NCBI GenBank assembly: GCA_003427395.1 | Contig: BFEA01000003.1 | Span: 253,260-297,102, forward strand | Origin: Chara braunii | Taxonomy: Eukaryota > Streptophyta > Charophyceae > Charales > Characeae | Direction: 5' to 3' | DNA length: 43,843 bases | In this document: piece after piece, positions 41,951 to 43,843 of the stretch | Numbering within the stretch: the first letter of the stretch is position 1 | Layout: every line of letters starts with the position of its first letter | Notes under the pieces: model-generated | Told to the model about the DNA's origin: nothing | Database searches by the model: none | What the model saw: the letters and a program-made list of their open reading frames with translations, nothing else | Made by a program: the position numbers and the translations under genes

Positions 41951-42838
41951 CTCCTTCCTTCTTAGGGACAAACAACACTGGTGCTCCAAAAGGAGACGAA
42001 CTGGGCCTGATCCAACCTTTCTCGAGGAGCTCGTCTAACTGCTTGCGCAGCTCCTCCAACTCTTTAGGGGAAATCCTGTAGACTGCTCCATTGGAGTTTG
42101 ACTGCCAGGCTCTATCTCTATCCTGTGTTGGATGGGTCGCGACACTACTGTTGTCAGCGACTCAGTTAAGTCTTTGAACTCTTCCAGCAGCTTGGCAATG
42201 GTTGGATCTGTGGAGCTATCTTCTCCTTTGGCCTTAGTGACATGTCTAACATAAACTACAAAGACCTGGTCCTCTAACTGCTCCTTCTTCAGTAGTCGCG
42301 CGAACGAGGGAGCACTAAGACAACAATGTGCCGAGGTGTTGTCTACACCAGACACGTGGAATAGGCGGGCAGTCTTAACCTCACCTGACGGGCTAGGGAG
42401 CCTACACTCATGCTCTCACCCTGGGCAGCGATTCAGCATTCTTTATAGTAATCGCATTCAAACCCCTATAGTATATACACATACGAAGCTCTCCTTCCTT
42501 CTTGTGGACAACCAACACTGGTGCTCCAAAAGGAGACGAATTGGGCCTGATCCAACCTTTCTCGAGGAGCTCGTCTAACTGCTTGCGCAACTCCTCTAAC
42601 TCTCTAGGGGACATCATGCAGACTTCTCCCTTGGAGTTTGACTGCCAGGCTCTATCTCTATCCTGTGCTGGATGGGTCGCGGCACTACTGCTGTCGGCGA
42701 CTCAGTTAAGTCTTTGAACTCTTCCAGCAGCTTGGCAATNGTTGGATCTGTGGAGCTATCTTTTCCTTTGGCCTCAGTGACATGTCTAACACAGACTACA
42801 AAGACCTGGTCCTCTGCTCCTTCTTCACTAGTCGCGCT
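41951..42838 (-). pseudogene. Duplicated protease-RT linker segment of element E
   Basis: Two copies, 41951-42316 and 42491-42838, lie 540 bp apart. On the minus strand each reads a linker (EDQVFVVYVRHVTKAKGE), [30 protein letters not shown] and [20 protein letters not shown] to [13 protein letters not shown]. The right copy continues to [20 protein letters not shown] and breaks. The left copy is joined directly to the end of the RT palm, so fingers and palm through FGLTNA are missing. An N lies at 42740. Confidence 0.85.
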
Positions 42839-43646
42839 GTCGGGACAGAAATCCCTATGAGGGTTTCTGCCCGAGTTTTTCAAGGATGGACGCTGTCCGA
42901 CTTTTTATTGGGAGGCTTGATGAGATTGACGTTGCCGAAGTTAGTCAGACCAAACCTATAATTGAGAGACCTAAAACCTGACGTCGTTGACGTGTGACGA
43001 CATCGACATCCGTTTGAAACAGCGGGAGTCGGCAGTACGACCTGTCGTCCGTAGTTCCCGACAAAGCCGCAGTAGTGCGCGGTCATGGAAAGACTAGACC
43101 TATACCTAGTCTACCTAAAATAATGTCGCGGCTGCTAAGCCACGCGATTCGGGGCCTAAGTGGGCTAAAAAGGGGGATGTGCCGGGAATAGGACCGCGGC
43201 GCAGGAGGAATTAGAAGTTTGGGCCTGCGGAGTTGGACTTTAAACTAGGGGGTCGACAGGCCGGCGCCGAGGCCTACCCGGTTAGGTGTTTATCAAGCCA
43301 GGGTAGCGCGGCTAACCGGTAAGGCACGACAGTAAGCAGGGCTTGCTACGCGTCAAACAGGCGAGGCAGGCAAAGCATGCAATCCGGCAGGCAAAGCCTG
43401 CAGAACCACAGGTTGGGGGCGGCCTACTGGGCGCAGCCCTTCAAATAGGAGGGCTGCTGCTTTTGCTCTCGTGGAGAGAGCTAGCCCAGTAGGTAAACAT
43501 AGTAGACTGCCATGCCGGAGATGCAGGGGACGAATCTGACTGTGCCCAACTGGGCTAGCTGTTTTGGAGCTGGAGTACCCTGGCGCGGCCGATTTCGGTT
43601 GTGCGATCCGTGAGATCTCACGACTGCAATCAGCCGCGCGGGGTTG
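42839..43646. other. Unassigned region at the right end
   Basis: No gene, LTR or RNA is recognised. 43180-43440 is GC-rich with repeated AGGC words (GGCAGGCAAAGC twice near 43362 and 43387). It may be the remains of another LTR. Short frames on both strands show no known motif. Confidence 0.4.
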
Positions 43647-43695
43647 AGCATGGATGCTGCGCAAGGATGACGTGCATAAATCGAGAAATGATCCG
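43647..43695 (+). pseudogene. Fragment matching the 3' half of U6 snRNA
   Basis: CTGCGCAAGGATGAC (43657-43671) and AAATCGAGAAATGATCC (43678-43694) match the internal stem-loop and 3' end of plant-type U6 (CTGCGCAAGGATGAC, AAATCGAGAAATGGTCC) in order and spacing. AGCATGG just upstream also fits. The 5' half with the ACAGAGA box is absent. A (TA)n tract follows rather than a T-run terminator. It is a truncated relic. Confidence 0.75.
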
Positions 43696-43843
43696 ATATA
43701 TATATATATATTGTCACATCACTACAAACTAAAAGAGCGCACTTTGCGGAACAAAGAATAAAAGCAAAAAACGGGCACAGTGATAATATGCAAAAATAAA
43801 AACAAAAAGAAAAAACAAGGGCAGATTGAAACCATTAAATTTC
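43696..43843. other. AT-rich end of window
   Basis: A (TA)n run (43697-43711) and then A-rich sequence, with no gene or RNA recognised. Confidence 0.5.

Overview
The window is nuclear DNA of a photosynthetic eukaryote. It has spliceosomal exons, chromovirus-type Ty3/gypsy retrotransposons, a LINE, a hAT-like DNA transposon, U6 snRNA relics, long (GA)n tracts and a small piece of plastid psaA. There are no bacterial operons. TE style, the (GA)n tracts and the psaA fragment suggest a streptophyte green lineage, possibly a charophyte alga such as Chara. That last step is an impression; I could not run a database search.

Layout. 1-1.0 kb: AT-rich repeats, a GC-rich hairpin island and a psaA relic ending at an inverted repeat. 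1.0-7.1 kb (minus): a decayed gag (B), a probable LTR and a decayed pol (A), in the order expected of a tandem sharing one LTR. 7.1-14.2 kb (minus): a nearly complete Ty3/gypsy element C (3' LTR, chromodomain, integrase, RNase H, RT, protease, gag, leader) without its 5' LTR. 14.2-19.3 kb (plus): a second family, element D, from gag C-terminus through chromodomain to its 3' LTR, with many frameshifts and an AT-rich intron-like insert. 19.3-24.8 kb: an A-tailed segment, then a minus-strand LINE (ORF1 plus the start of ORF2) whose ORF2 is cut by an LTR of the C family. 24.8-26.6 kb: a non-autonomous hAT-like transposon with 15-bp inverted ends and a near-perfect 8-bp target duplication, holding the assembly gap. 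27.0-27.2 kb: a U6 snRNA pseudogene.

The one convincing host gene is on the plus strand. Four exons (27281-27388, 32427-32533, 32802-32888, 37046-37126) join in phase into part of a Sac1-type phosphoinositide phosphatase domain. Its introns of about 5.0 and 4.2 kb hold an internally deleted LTR element (F, 27973-31392), (GA)n tracts and small repeats. Earlier exons and the later catalytic Cx5R exons were not found. A possible last exon of an unidentified minus-strand gene lies at 38493-38612.

38.7-42.8 kb (minus) is element E, same LTR family as C and F, with the longest open pol (651 codons) but a rearranged RT and an integrase lacking its catalytic glutamate segment. The last kilobase is unassigned except for a fragment matching the 3' half of U6 snRNA.

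I found no defence system, gene cluster or clearly new enzyme. The best leads are the split SAC gene, the hAT-like element around the gap, the duplicated LTR/LINE junction, the U6 and plastid relics, and an orientation-consistent GCCATAGC motif shared by LTRs of unrelated families.
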